This document shows positions 10,331-20,242 of a DNA stretch of 64,000 nt, in pieces. A program made the translations under genes and the position numbers. The notes beneath the pieces were generated by a model. The model was not told the DNA's origin. It saw only the letters and a list, made by a program, of their open reading frames with translations, and did no database searches. How positions within the stretch are numbered: position 1 is the first letter of the stretch; the number at the start of each line of letters is the position of its first letter. This DNA comes from Eudorina sp. 2006-703-Eu-15 (taxonomy: Eukaryota > Chlorophyta > Chlorophyceae > Chlamydomonadales > Volvocaceae): positions 434,001 through 498,000 of the forward strand of contig BDSI01000006.1 in the NCBI GenBank assembly GCA_003117195.1, given 5' to 3'.

Positions 10331-11229
10331 TCGCAGTACCGTAATAAGTACATTAAATTAGTCTTGCTCGTCCACATAACTTGTAAGCCAACATTTTTTC
10401 GGAACTCTCTTCCGGTCATTTTTAAATTAAAAACTTTACATGAACGCTTATGTCAAGCGGGGCCAAGCGCTATACTTGGTTGGAAGACCAAAGCAAGGTT
10501 GCTTTGGTTGCAGTTGTTTGAGCTGCGTTCCGGAACCATAAGAATGCACCACTATGGATAACAACAAGCTCCTTCGTGTAATCCTGCTGTTGTCGGGTCG
10601 TCCTATCATCAGGAACGAAGTTGGATAAGAGAGCATGCCGGACCGTTCTCAGCCTAGCAGCTCAGGCAGCCTGCACTCGTTGTCATGTGAAAAGATACAT
10701 CCGCCAGAAGATACGAGTTGGTCAGCTGCACGCCTTGCCAGTGCTGTGGTTTTCGGGTCCGCCGCACCCAAATGGCTGATATTGTGCTGGACCTTCACAG
10801 CAGCAGCCATTCAGGCGCGGCGGGAAGGCAACCACAAAGAAGTACTCTTCTGTGTCCTACATGTTATTTTAGCTGTGATCACCATTTTTGCAGCGACGGT
10901 CTTGACGATTATGTCGACAGTGCGACCAATATATCTGGCGCGAAAAAACAGCTTGCAAATTTCCAGTGGTTGTACCTCTATATCCTCTTAACGACCCATG
11001 AATTACTTATCAGTTTGTCCAAGATCAGCACCGGGCCGGATTATTGCTATGTTATATTTTTCCACAGTGAGTTGTACAAGGTATTATTCCTGTCGTTAGA
11101 TACTTGCCTGGCGCCTCGCTCGCTCCCACACTGTGTAGCTAGACGTGCCTCCGTCTGTACGTACGTATTGGTATGGCTGCTGGAAATTTTAACGGTGGTC
11201 AATATGCCGTGGCCAACGTGGCCTCCGTG
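10331..11229. other. AT-richer stretch between LINE fragments
   Basis: Base composition is clearly less GC-rich than the flanking exons. Apart from the small open frame at 10635-10991 (listed separately) I see no exon, RNA gene or repeat with a second copy in the window. It may be unclassified retroelement sequence. Confidence 0.4.
10635..10991 (+). CDS. possible small two-segment membrane protein
   Basis: An ATG-started frame of 118 codons with two hydrophobic stretches, one beginning at WLILCWTF and one at VLFCVLHVILAV, separated by a basic loop. Codon composition is mixed rather than the GC3-rich pattern of surrounding genes. No family is recognised and there is no second copy in the window. 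It could be a genuine small orphan membrane protein, one exon of a larger gene, or chance; it lies between two LINE remnants, which lowers confidence. Confidence 0.25.
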   Translation: MPDRSQPSSSGSLHSLSCEKIHPPEDTSWSAARLASAVVFGSAAPKWLILCWTFTAAAIQARREGNHKEVLFCVLHVILAVITIFAATVLTIMSTVRPIYLARKNSLQISSGCTSISS

Positions 11230-11231
11230 CA

Positions 11232-12795
11232 TTATTGTGTCCGCCGAGCTTCTTGACAAGCCTTGTCACGGTCCGGATTTCTATGCCTCTCATTAAGCAG
11301 CGTCTTGAAATAGGTTCGCCACACCTCCGCATCCGTAACTGGGCATTTGCTCGGGCGGGGCTCCTCCGGACAGCTTTTGCCAGAGGGCCCTGGGGTCCCC
11401 GCGGCAATTGCTAATGAAATCACGCCACTCCTGTTGCTCAAACCCGGCCATAGCATGCCTCCGTGCCCTGTTAAAGGCCTGCCTCGCTTCTCTGAACGCC
11501 ACCCATTCCGTCATGGACCTCCCATGTCCATAGGCTGCGCGCAACTTCTCCGTCATGTCCGCGTGTGTGCGGGCGCACTCGTCATTCCACCACGCCGCAT
11601 GCTCCCGTGCGGGCTGCTGCGCAGGCCCTCCAACCTCAAACGCTTTCCTCATGGCTCCATAGAGAACGTTCCCAACTTGCTCAACCGCCTGCGTGCTATT
11701 AAGCGAGCCGTCCGACAGCCCTTGCACCACCCCCTCCAGCATGGCAAGGGTGGGACTGTCGTCTGGCGTAAAAGGCTTCGCGTACTTTTGCCATTTTTTC
11801 ACATCGAAACGAACGCGCCTACGCCCCCGCAGAGGAGCCAGGGCCCCTCCGTCAACTGCAGGTCAATCTCCAGCCTCACTAGCCGATGGTCGCTGAACGT
11901 ACGCGTACCGACTCCCCGTGAGCGTAACATTTCGTTCAGGTGCTTAAACACCATGAGGCTCCTACACCTTGAGTACAAACTGTTGCTCGCCAAGAACAGG
12001 TCTACAGTGCGTGAACCTCTATTTGCGCCAACGTACGTTAGTTCTCCCGCAATATCTCCCCAAACCCTCCCATTGAGCACGCACAGACCCTCCGACCGGC
12101 ACACGCTCCCTTGCTCAACTCCAGCACAGTTTGTCTTGTTGTATACGCAATTGCGCACCCGCGGAACATAATCGACGTTGTTGTCGTAGCCAAACGGGGC
12201 CCGAAGTTGCTCTGCCAACTCTGCGACTGTCACATCAGGTAGGTCCGATATGCCCTCGACCCCCCCACCTAAGCGCGCGTTGAAATCACCCGCAAGCAGA
12301 ACTAAGTCCTCGTCTCGTCTGAAGGCGCTCAGGTGGCCTTGTAAAGCGGCGAAGACCTCTGAAGCAGCTTCGGCGTTAGTTATGTCGGAACGCCCCTCCC
12401 GATGGTAGGATGACGACTCCGGTGCGAAATAGCATGCCCCGATAAGCATACTACGTCCCCATGTGTTAGCCCACTCAGACCGCAAACGTAACCACACCGA
12501 TTCGGGGGGCTGACGTGCACTTAACCAGATCAAAGGCGTCCGAGACCCTGTCTTGGATGAATACCGCTACGCCCCCGTCCCCTTGACCCGATGTTCCCGG
12601 CCGGTCAATACAGTGCAGAGTATAGCCCGGCAAACGTATTCTATTTGTTGTACGCGCTTGGGTGCCGTGCGTCTCGACACAAATGATAATGTCATGTGCT
12701 GATAAGAGATGCCAAAGAAGATCCGATTCCTGAAGCTTCTCTTCTTCTAAGTGCCGCACGTTCCATAGGATGATGCTCAAACCGTGCTCCGACAT
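11232..12795 (-). pseudogene. LINE ORF2 endonuclease fragment, frameshifted
   Basis: Starts at the ATG at 12795 and carries recognisable apurinic/apyrimidinic-type endonuclease motifs in order: N-terminal ILWNVRHLEE with the catalytic-type Asn, CVETHG, GACYFAPE, LLAGDFNAR (GDFN motif), and FSDHRLV (SDH motif). The endonuclease nicks target DNA in LINE integration. The coding sequence is split over three open frames: 12795 to about 12500, about 12530 to 11799, then 11802 to about 11330. A further shift near 11330-11345 restores the linker motif VWRTYFKTLLNE before the sequence ends near 11232. With several frameshifts and no reverse transcriptase it cannot make a working protein. Confidence 0.75.
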
Positions 12796-13970
12796 TTAAA
12801 CCCCGTCCCCGTTGCGCGCTTCCCCCATGCCTCCGCTCGCCTGCGCGGCCTCCTTGCAGCGTTGTAGTCCTCCGGCTTGAAAGGCCGGGGGACCCGCTCC
12901 CCTGCGGGAAGCACGCAGATCGTGGCCCTATCGCGCCACCTGGGGCGCATGCCGCCATCCATCAGGGTCTTGAAATCCGGCGCCGCCCTGCGTCGCGCCA
13001 TCTGGCCGGCGCGGGTGAGGTTATCCCCCACCACCCAGCCCAGAGACCGGCGCAATTGGTAGGCGTAGCCGATCATTACGCCCACCGCATCCTCCGCCTC
13101 CCTCTCTCCGCCGCTGAACTGGACCGTGACCCGGCGCACCGGCTGATCCCGTCCGGGCAACCTGTCCCGGTTACCCTGGTCGGTGTCGGCCATCCCCGTG
13201 TCGTCCGATGCCTTGTCCGCTGCTTCCTCCGTTGCTGAGATTTTCGTCGTTTGCAAGAAGTTTGCGATCCGCTGAGCTCTGCCCGCAATCTCCGAAACTG
13301 TGACCAGCACGTTCTCGATGCCGTTCTCTTTTAGTGCGCCAGTCACGATAGCCCGGACCTCCTCCGTGCTGATGCGTGTCGGAACGCCCGACAATGTCAG
13401 CGAGCCTGCCACTACCAAGGGCACCGCGGCTGGGTTCGCGGCTGATGTCCCCCCCTGGGGAGCGCCGCGTGCCGACATCTGGTGCGGTGGTCTTGGCTCC
13501 GCTGCGCGCTGCTCCTGTTGCGTGCGCTTGAGCGCGTCCACTTCTGCCTTCAATGCGTCCATCTGCTGGTGAAGCAGCTGGGTGTGTTCCCTCTGCTTGT
13601 CCCCCTGCTGCCTGACCGCGTGAATCTCCCCGGCCAGGCGTTCCACCTGCTCTGGTAAGCGGATGAGCTGCCGTACTGTCTCTCCTAAGCTGCTGAGCGC
13701 GCTGCGGAATTCGTTCATCGTCTTGGCCTGCCCTGTGAGCACCGCAGCTTGTTCTTCTGCGCTTTTCCCAATCTGATTGATCTGGAGCATAGCTCTGTCC
13801 AGTAGTCCTCGATGCCCCTCGGGCGAGTCCATACGATCTTCTTCCATGTTCGCTTGAAAGAGGAGGTTAAAGCGCACTGTTGTGTCGTTGGTATGAATGT
13901 GTTGTAGTTTACTTGCCGATTTGATTACAGATTCAGGTGTCGGCTGATTGCTGTGTAAACGTTTGCTCAT
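12777..13970 (-). CDS. LINE ORF1 protein (coiled-coil, nucleic-acid chaperone-like)
   Basis: Uninterrupted frame of about 397 codons from the ATG at 13970; a second in-frame ATG lies at 13848. The N-terminal half (about residues 60-150) is a heptad-rich coiled coil with repeated Leu/Gln spacing (LIRLPEQVERLAGEI and the stretch after it). A middle region beginning LTLSGVPTRISTEEV resembles the RNA-recognition-like fold of L1 ORF1 proteins. The C-terminal part is Arg-rich (RRPRRRAEAWGKR). In L1 elements ORF1p trimerises and coats the element RNA. That role is inferred from position, coiled coil and the overlapping endonuclease ORF; the frame is intact. Confidence 0.7.
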   Translation of the reverse strand: MSKRLHSNQPTPESVIKSASKLQHIHTNDTTVRFNLLFQANMEEDRMDSPEGHRGLLDRAMLQINQIGKSAEEQAAVLTGQAKTMNEFRSALSSLGETVRQLIRLPEQVERLAGEIHAVRQQGDKQREHTQLLHQQMDALKAEVDALKRTQQEQRAAEPRPPHQMSARGAPQGGTSAANPAAVPLVVAGSLTLSGVPTRISTEEVRAIVTGALKENGIENVLVTVSEIAGRAQRIANFLQTTKISATEEAADKASDDTGMADTDQGNRDRLPGRDQPVRRVTVQFSGGEREAEDAVGVMIGYAYQLRRSLGWVVGDNLTRAGQMARRRAAPDFKTLMDGGMRPRWRDRATICVLPAGERVPRPFKPEDYNAARRPRRRAEAWGKRATGTGFKCRSTV

Positions 13971-14120
13971 GTGCACGGGGCGTTAGCCCCGCTACTGACG
14001 CACTCACGCACTGACGCACTGGCGCACAAAACTCGCGTGAAAAAAAGTGGCCCTCTGCGTACGGAATCCCCGACTCGGGAAATCCAGTCTAGCAACGCGC
14101 GGTCCGCAATGGCATGATAG

Positions 14121-14176
14121 CACTGAAAGCACTGAAAGCACTGAAAGCACTGAAAGCACTGAAAGCACTGAAAGCA
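14121..14176. repeat. 9 bp minisatellite
   Basis: About six head-to-tail copies of CACTGAAAG, encoding an iterated Cys-Phe-Gln on the minus strand. It lies immediately upstream of LINE ORF1 in that element's orientation, where L1-type elements often carry tandem promoter monomers, but these units are far shorter. A plain minisatellite is equally possible. Confidence 0.8.
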
Positions 14177-14339
14177 CGAATTGCTGCTGAAATGGTCGTG
14201 CAAACTTTGTACTCTTGAAGAATCTCACCTTATGCCCATAACAACTTTAGTTCATTATATCATTTTACATTACATTTTCACGCCGAAGGAGAGTTTGGGT
14301 GACGTTTTTCCGGGTCAAGTGACCCAGCCCTCCGCCCTG

Positions 14340-14514
14340 ATGGACCAAGCCGAGCAGGACGCCGCCCTGCTTCGCGCTCTTCGGGGGCATTTCTCCTTGA
14401 TCTGGATGACCCTGGCCCTGTTACTGGCCCTGGCCCTGCTGGCCCTGGCCCTGGCCCTTGCCGTCCTGAAAAAACGTAGGTTTTGCATCAGGTTGCGCTT
14501 GAGCCCGAATTTGC
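14340..14514 (+). pseudogene. degenerate first exon of nuclease gene copy 1
   Basis: The first ~64 bases from the ATG (MDQAEQDAALLRAL) match exon 1 of the intact copy at 25866. Similarity then stops and is replaced by a CTGGCC-type repeat encoding Leu/Ala, followed by about 60 bp before the shared sequence resumes at 14516. The rest of exon 1, intron 1, exon 2 and part of intron 2 of the intact copy are missing. This copy therefore cannot make the full N-terminal region, although the repeat happens to keep a hydrophobic open frame. Confidence 0.65.
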
Positions 14515-14934
14515 TTGCAAACGCAGCACTGCTGGTGTAGGATTCGGGCTGGTACCTGCACGGATCCCTGATGTCCGGATGTAGCCCACCAAGCAAGATA
14601 GGAGCCATGAGTGGGAGGAGTGGGGGCGGGTCGGCGGTAGTTAGTCGGGGCTCAGGGGTCCGGGTCCTGCGCGGCAGGAGCCGGTGAATTTTCGTTGGAA
14701 CGGCCCAGGGATCTGCCCACAGGCGGCTTCACCTGAATAAAAGCACCAGCTCTAGCATCCCGCGGCGGTTCAGTACGTACGCGGTTATGCTACCTTGAAG
14801 AGTGCGGCGGAGTAGGCTGGCCATCGTTGGGATCCACCTCTGCGCTATGTCTTGAGCGCTCACCCTCCTGAACCTTGCAGCGGCATGCAGCTCCTAATCT
14901 TCACATATCCCCCGTTCATTCCCATGTTGGGCAG

Positions 14935-16174
14935 CCTCGGCGGCTGGACTGGGCGTGCAGAGCGCGGCAGGGGCGGATATGGCGACTCTGCACCAAGTCG
15001 CGCGTGAGGCGGCTCAGGCAGTGCTGGACGCACAGACGGCTCTCCGCGAGCCCAAGTCCTTCTCAAAAGTTGACAAAACGGAGGCGTTCCAGTTCCTGGG
15101 CGACCTGAAAATGGTGGTGGTCGGTGGTAACGATGAATTTGCGGGTGAGCTGCAGCTACCTGCAGAGATGCCCGACATCAGCGGCTTTGACATGTCTGGC
15201 TACAAAACCGAGGCCGAGGCCACAGGACCGCTGCTCGCGCACCATCAGGAGCAGCTGACGCGCCTAGGTGTTCGGTTTGGCCGGTCGGGCTTCGACATCT
15301 ACGACGTCCACAGCTGCACAAATGGATCCCTGATGATTCAACACGGCAACAAGGCCTTCAGGGGGATCTTCGACGGTTGCATAGCGCCTAACAATCTGGC
15401 GAAACTCTCTTCCTTGCGGCAATGCCGCATCGTTTATGAGCACAAAAAGCCGGAGGTAAGGTGTAACGTGTTTTACTCTGTCGTGCAGACGCTGCCAAGC
15501 ATGAACATGTCAAGTGGGTTGAGGTCCTGTCGTGCACTTGTGTATGTAGCACAACGTGTTGTGAAGAAACATTCTGTGCTTTCCACTGGTGCCGCTGGTT
15601 CCGCACGCAGGCGCTCGAAGCATCGCAGGGCCAGGCGATTCTTGCGCTGCTGGCCGCGTGCGCCTATGGGCCGTGCCCTGTGCTGGTGGACCTGACGGAC
15701 GGCATGAGGCACATCGTGTACACCATACGCGGCCAGGAGGTCATTGAGTGGACTGGGCTGACCCCAAAGCAGGTGGGGAGCTTGGGTGGCGGATGTTACT
15801 TGAGGGCGGGATGTAACTTACTTGAGGCGGTCGGGTGAAGATGAAGTATTGCCGTGCTAGTAACCTGCTGGCATTTTTACATCCACCTGCAGGCGTACTA
15901 TCTGCAGGCGCAGCACCTCAAGTCTTTTAGCTTACTTACTAAGCGGACGCTGACGCTCGAGCAAATTCCGGAGGAGAAGCAGGAGTGGATGCACCCCCTG
16001 CACGAGCTGCGCCCCGAGTCGGGGCTGCACGAGCAGCTCGAGTCGGTCATTCCGTTCCTGCCGCCGGACGAGCGCGTGGACGCGGCGCTGGAGCTCATCC
16101 ATGCGTGGACACAGGCGCAGGAGCCGGCGCCACCGATGCAACTCCCCGACAGCATCCAGGCCTTCTACGCGTGA
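14935..16174 (+). pseudogene. PD-(D/E)XK nuclease-fold gene, copy 1 (5' exons lost)
   Basis: Three exons in phase: 14935-15455, 15611-15772 and 15893-16174 (TGA), matching exons 3-5 of the intact copy at 25866-28124. The nuclease-like core is preserved: an Asp in FDGCIAP, then YEHKKPE giving the E-x-K signature, then a Gln-containing helix (QGQAILALL). Reading frame and splice sites are undamaged, so a shorter protein could be made if translation began at an internal ATG such as the one at 14979. The original 5' exons are disrupted (14340-14514), so I list it as a probable pseudogene or 5'-truncated paralogue. See the intact copy for domain discussion. Confidence 0.6.
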
Positions 16175-17121
16175 GCTGTGGTAGGTGGGTCAGATGATGT
16201 TCGGGGCATGCAAGGACCAGCGGTCCATCCAGTTGGGCGCGGCAGACAGTAGTAGTGCCGCCAGAGAAACAACCAAGAAGGCGCCCGCCGGGTGTGCGTG
16301 GTTAACATTTGGCACGCTCGTTACGCAGGAGGACGGGCATCCGTGGTTTGAGTTGGGCAGGAGGAGTCCGGGGGGAGGCGCATGTGGGTTGAGAATCTCG
16401 CCCTACAGTCTCCTGTTGCCTGCGACCACCCTACATTGCCACGCGGCAACCAACCCGCAGGCATCACCGCTGCTGCACCGTCAATTGTGCTCCTCCGTCC
16501 ATGGTCCGCTTCTGTTCGTCCTGCGGATCGCGGAATCAAGGAGGTGCCTGGGAGGCTGCAGTGGGCTGTGACGGCGCTAGCTGGCGCAGCTGAGCGAGGT
16601 GCCGGCGATAGTGGCAGTGCGCAACGTGGTGGAGAACGAGTAAGGGTCCAGGAGGGCCATGTGCACGGGCTGGGGCCGGGGCGGCGGGGAAGGCAATACT
16701 TGGCAGTGAACAGGAGAGGCGAGTGGGTGCTGTTGTTGAAGAGGAGAGGCTGAGAAGACGCGCGGGCGGCTGCCAGCGCTTTACGGCAAGGACTGCCACG
16801 TATGACCGCGAGCAGCTCGCTCCCGGACGCGGACCCGCTGCTGCTGTTGCCCGAACGAGCAGCTACTGTGCGTTGTCCAGCATGCGCAAGTCGAGCGAGC
16901 GCGTCTGCGGCGCGATGGTGGTAATGATGATGGTGGTGGTTCCCCCGCTGGGCTGCTGAGGCCTGCAGGGAGTGCTAGTTGCGCCAGTACGTGTGGGCTG
17001 CAAGCTTGATGCAGCGACAAGGCTCGGGGGATACTGGGCTGTATGAGGGATCAGCGGACAGCCCTGCAAATACACGCATTATCGCTCCTAGGTTTGGGGT
17101 ATCTTCATGTTTCGTGGTAGT

Positions 17122-17229
17122 AGGAAAGCAGGACGTGCGTGTGGTCTTGAGACACGGGTTGACTGTTGGGTTGATACATACCCAACAGTCAACCCGTGTC
17201 TCAAGACCACACGCACGTCCTGCTTTCCT
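17122..17229. repeat. perfect inverted repeat, 50 bp arms, 8 nt loop
   Basis: 17122-17171 is the exact reverse complement of 17180-17229, separated by TGATACAT. The left arm also exists in duplication copy 2 (around 29088-29137), but the right arm does not: copy 2 runs on into TATACATACATACAGCG. The palindrome therefore arose after the duplication, most simply by fold-back template switching in replication or repair. Confidence 0.95.
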
Positions 17230-17764
17230 ACGGCGTGGATACGGCGTGGTGCTTTATTGGTCGGTCGGTTGGCCCCTTGGCTCTTGCCCGGTGAGGGCTG
17301 GTGGTATGTGTCGTTCCTGCACGCACCCAGTTGTTTGTCACGCTCAACGGCGGCTGAATTATGATGTCCTTAGACATTCTTTAAACATCTGTTCTTGTTT
17401 GGTGAAGTTTGGGCGCATCGATGGCCCAGGTTCAGCAAGCGAGAACGGAGCGCCCTCCGCGGTGGCGCTGCATGTTTGGTAGTAGTGATGTCGTACAGTG
17501 TCGTTCACGTACATATCTTGGAAATCCGCGAAGGCGGCGGAGGCCCAGAATCCGCGCATTACTGTTATTTGGCTTTTGTTTTGTTACAGGTGGAATACGG
17601 TAACCGGGGTCGCCTGGGGGTTCCCACTTCCCAGCAGGGGCGTGTGTTTGGCTGCCCCGTCGCCCATCCTTCATTGCGGATGGTTTCACAGCGTGCATGA
17701 CGTGCATGCATGCCGAACGACGTTCTGGGCTTCTGGCCCGACCGGTATCAGGGACGCGATTGAC

Positions 17765-19039
17765 TGACTGAATGGCTGACTGACTGATTGGCGCACTGCG
17801 CGCCCCAATACGCGGGTGACCTGTTGAGCGGCTGTCAGAATCGCGGTAGCGGTAGCTTGGCAGTAGCATCGTTGCTCGTGTTGCTCCCATGTACGGATGA
17901 ATGAATGAACGTTGCAGTGGACCCCTACTTGTATGTGGGCGCGAGTTGTCTTCAAACCTCCCTCTGAACCTGACCTTAGAGGAATGCGGCGCAGCACAGC
18001 TTGCGGTGCTGAGCGGTGACCGGCGGAGACATCTCGGTGGTTCAGCGCACGGGTGGTCCGGAGAACGGGTGGTACTGGCTAGGTGTGATGCGGCAGCCTC
18101 AGGGCCTCCTGGGGCCTCGCACGCTTGAGGTCGCCCGGGTCGCCCCGCTGTGGGCTGGTTGGAAGTGAGGACGAATGATATTATGCCTGTTCTAGAGGCA
18201 ACCTAGGCCTTGTAACTGTGTAGTAAAAACCTCACGCCGTGCCTGTCGGGGCGGGGCTGGGGGTCAACCAGCTTATGGGTTTCCGTACACGCTTGCTGAC
18301 GCAACCATCTGAATCTACCACCCTAAGGGTCATGTATATACAAAATTTTGCCTACAAGATATTCAACTTAATGATAATCTTGCGATCAAACGAGACGTAT
18401 TGCTGGGCCTGACTGCGTTCGTTGACCTACATGGCAGCTTGTAGTTGCGAACAAGATCTGTTGTAACTAATCTGCATCTCTGAATTTGGTCCACCTGTTA
18501 CGTCGTTGTGCGTCTAGCTTTTAATTGCGGTGGGAAACTCAAGGGTCGCGGAGCAATATAGCGTTGAGTTCATGCGTTCAACGGCGCGCGCAAAGCCCTC
18601 GCTGAGGGTGGTGGGTGCAGCAGGTGAGCTGCCAGCCCTGTTGGCGCGTGCTTCTGCCGTGTTTCTTGGATCCCGGGAGCTTCCGTGACGAGATAGACCA
18701 ATCTTGAAATGTGCATGTCCTGTGAGGCTGTCCCGTGATGCTGTCCACAAAGACAAGTAGTACGTATTTGAATCCTTGACAATGCCGAAACGCAAAATGT
18801 GCGCGCGCAGGTCGGCCAAGGGTTTAAGGTCGCACGGTCGTGCGCGTCAGGGCCGAGGCGCCGCGTGATGGAGACGGCGGAGTACAGACCGTGGTGAAGG
18901 ACCCGCCAGCGAAGCAGGCAAGGTGAATTTCGAACCGCCCCTCGGCGACCGACGCCAACGAACTTGCTTGAGAACCCTCCTCCGCTCATCCGGCCCTGCC
19001 TGTGTCCTAACTCTGCCGCCGCCAACAAATCCCAAACAG
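17765..19039. other. gene-free stretch; retroelement end near 17897
   Basis: It begins where the segmental duplication ends, with TGACTGAC-type simple sequence. Near 17897 an ATGAATGAATGAACGT segment is the reverse complement of the ATTC-tailed ends near 7700 and 8690, marking another copy of that short element in opposite orientation. 18130-18540 is less GC-rich with no exon visible. Upstream exons of the NAD(P)H dehydrogenase gene should lie in or near 18540-19039, but I could not identify a transit-peptide exon. Confidence 0.4.
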
Positions 19040-20205
19040 GTGACACCGGCGCCGAGCGTGCCGGCCGCCTCACCCACCACCATCTCAGTGCCACCGCAGC
19101 AGCTGTTTCCCGCGCCGGGCGCGCCCGACTGGCCGCCCAAGCGCGCCTTCGCGGCCATCGCGCTGGACAACCTGCTGGACTCCGTGGTGGACATCAGCCG
19201 CCACCTGCGCCGCATCAACATCGAGTCGGAGATCCCGCTGGAGAGGGAGCAGCTGGTGCCGGGTGCGTGTCGGGTGTCTGCTGCTGTGGCGAGGCGTCCG
19301 TCTGGCAGACCCGGTCTGGCCCACAGCAGTATCACCAGCGCCCATATCCGCAAACCGACCAGTGCCCACACCCGTACCCGACCAGCGCCCGCACCCGTAG
19401 CCGGGGGAGTCAGGAGAAGCCCTAGAGCTTCTCGTAAGGGGGTGTGCAAACGCTGCGTGTTACCGAGGGGGTCATCCGTGGGTACTCTGGCTGAGAATAC
19501 TCTCTGGACGGTTCATGTAAAATTGTTTTACCCTACAAGGGCTGGCCCACGAGGGCTGCCCCACAAGGGCTGCCCTGCAAGGCCTTCCCTACAAGGGCCC
19601 TAAATTGGATACCCTAGCCGGAGCGCTTCACTGGAAACGCACCATGAGATAGCTACGAGGCACTCGGCCATTACCGCATGTGCGGGGAGACCTTGGGGAG
19701 GGCGGTGCTGCGGTTTCGCTGTCTTTATTGACGAAAAGGGGGTTGCTGACACCCGGTGTTGCGGCGCCGTGCCAACACAGCCTCCGCCCTCGCGCTTTCC
19801 CCCTCGCCCCGCCAGGCGACGGCGGGCGCCTGCGCCTGCGGTCCTCCACCAAGCCCGTGGTGCTGGTGCTGGGCAGCGGCTGGGGGGCGCACTCTCTTAT
19901 CAAGGTCATCGACACCGACACGTACGACGTGGTGGTGGTGTCGCCTCGCAACCACTTTGTGTTCACGCCCATGCTGCCCTCCACCGCCGTGGGCACCGTG
20001 GAGTTCAGGTCGCTGCTGGAGCCCATCCGCACCTCCAACCCCTGCGTCACCTACCTGGAGGCCGAGTGCGACAGCCTGGACCGAGCGGGTGAGCAGGGCG
20101 GGACGGGCCCGACGGTCCACATTTCGATAACCAGACACCCTGAGGACCCTGTGTTGAGTGTGAAACCCGCCCCTGTGTTGCAAACCTGGTGTCCAACTCC
20201 CACCG

Positions 20206-20242
<37 letters not shown>

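Larger units (their letters stand above)
11230..13976 (-). mobile_element. L1-type LINE, 5' half only
   Basis: Read on the minus strand, the order is ORF1 (coiled coil), then ORF2 beginning with an apurinic-type endonuclease domain, then the linker towards the reverse transcriptase, where similarity stops near 11230. The reverse transcriptase and C-terminal knuckle are absent, so this copy keeps its 5' end and lacks its 3' end, the reverse of normal LINE truncation. ORF1 ends at 12777 and ORF2 starts at 12795, a 19 bp overlap typical of L1-clade elements. The 9 bp minisatellite at 14121-14176 may belong to its 5' UTR. Confidence 0.8.
14516..17764 (+). repeat. segmental duplication, copy 1
   Basis: A direct repeat of 26466-29676, about 12 kb apart and nearly identical over most of its length, with scattered substitutions and small indels (for example at 16267-16300). 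It includes exons 3-5 of a nuclease-fold gene and ~1.6 kb of downstream DNA in which I recognise no further gene. The boundaries are sharp: left at TGCAAACGCAGCACTGCTGG, right after CAGGGACGCGATTGAC. Copy 1 carries a 50 bp-arm palindrome (17122-17229) absent from copy 2. Confidence 0.92.

Noticed and set aside
15456..15488. A 33 bp intron ending at the CAG at 15486-15488 in the nuclease gene
   Set aside because: It is too short to splice; the acceptor at 15609-15610 gives a normal-sized intron and continues the domain in phase.
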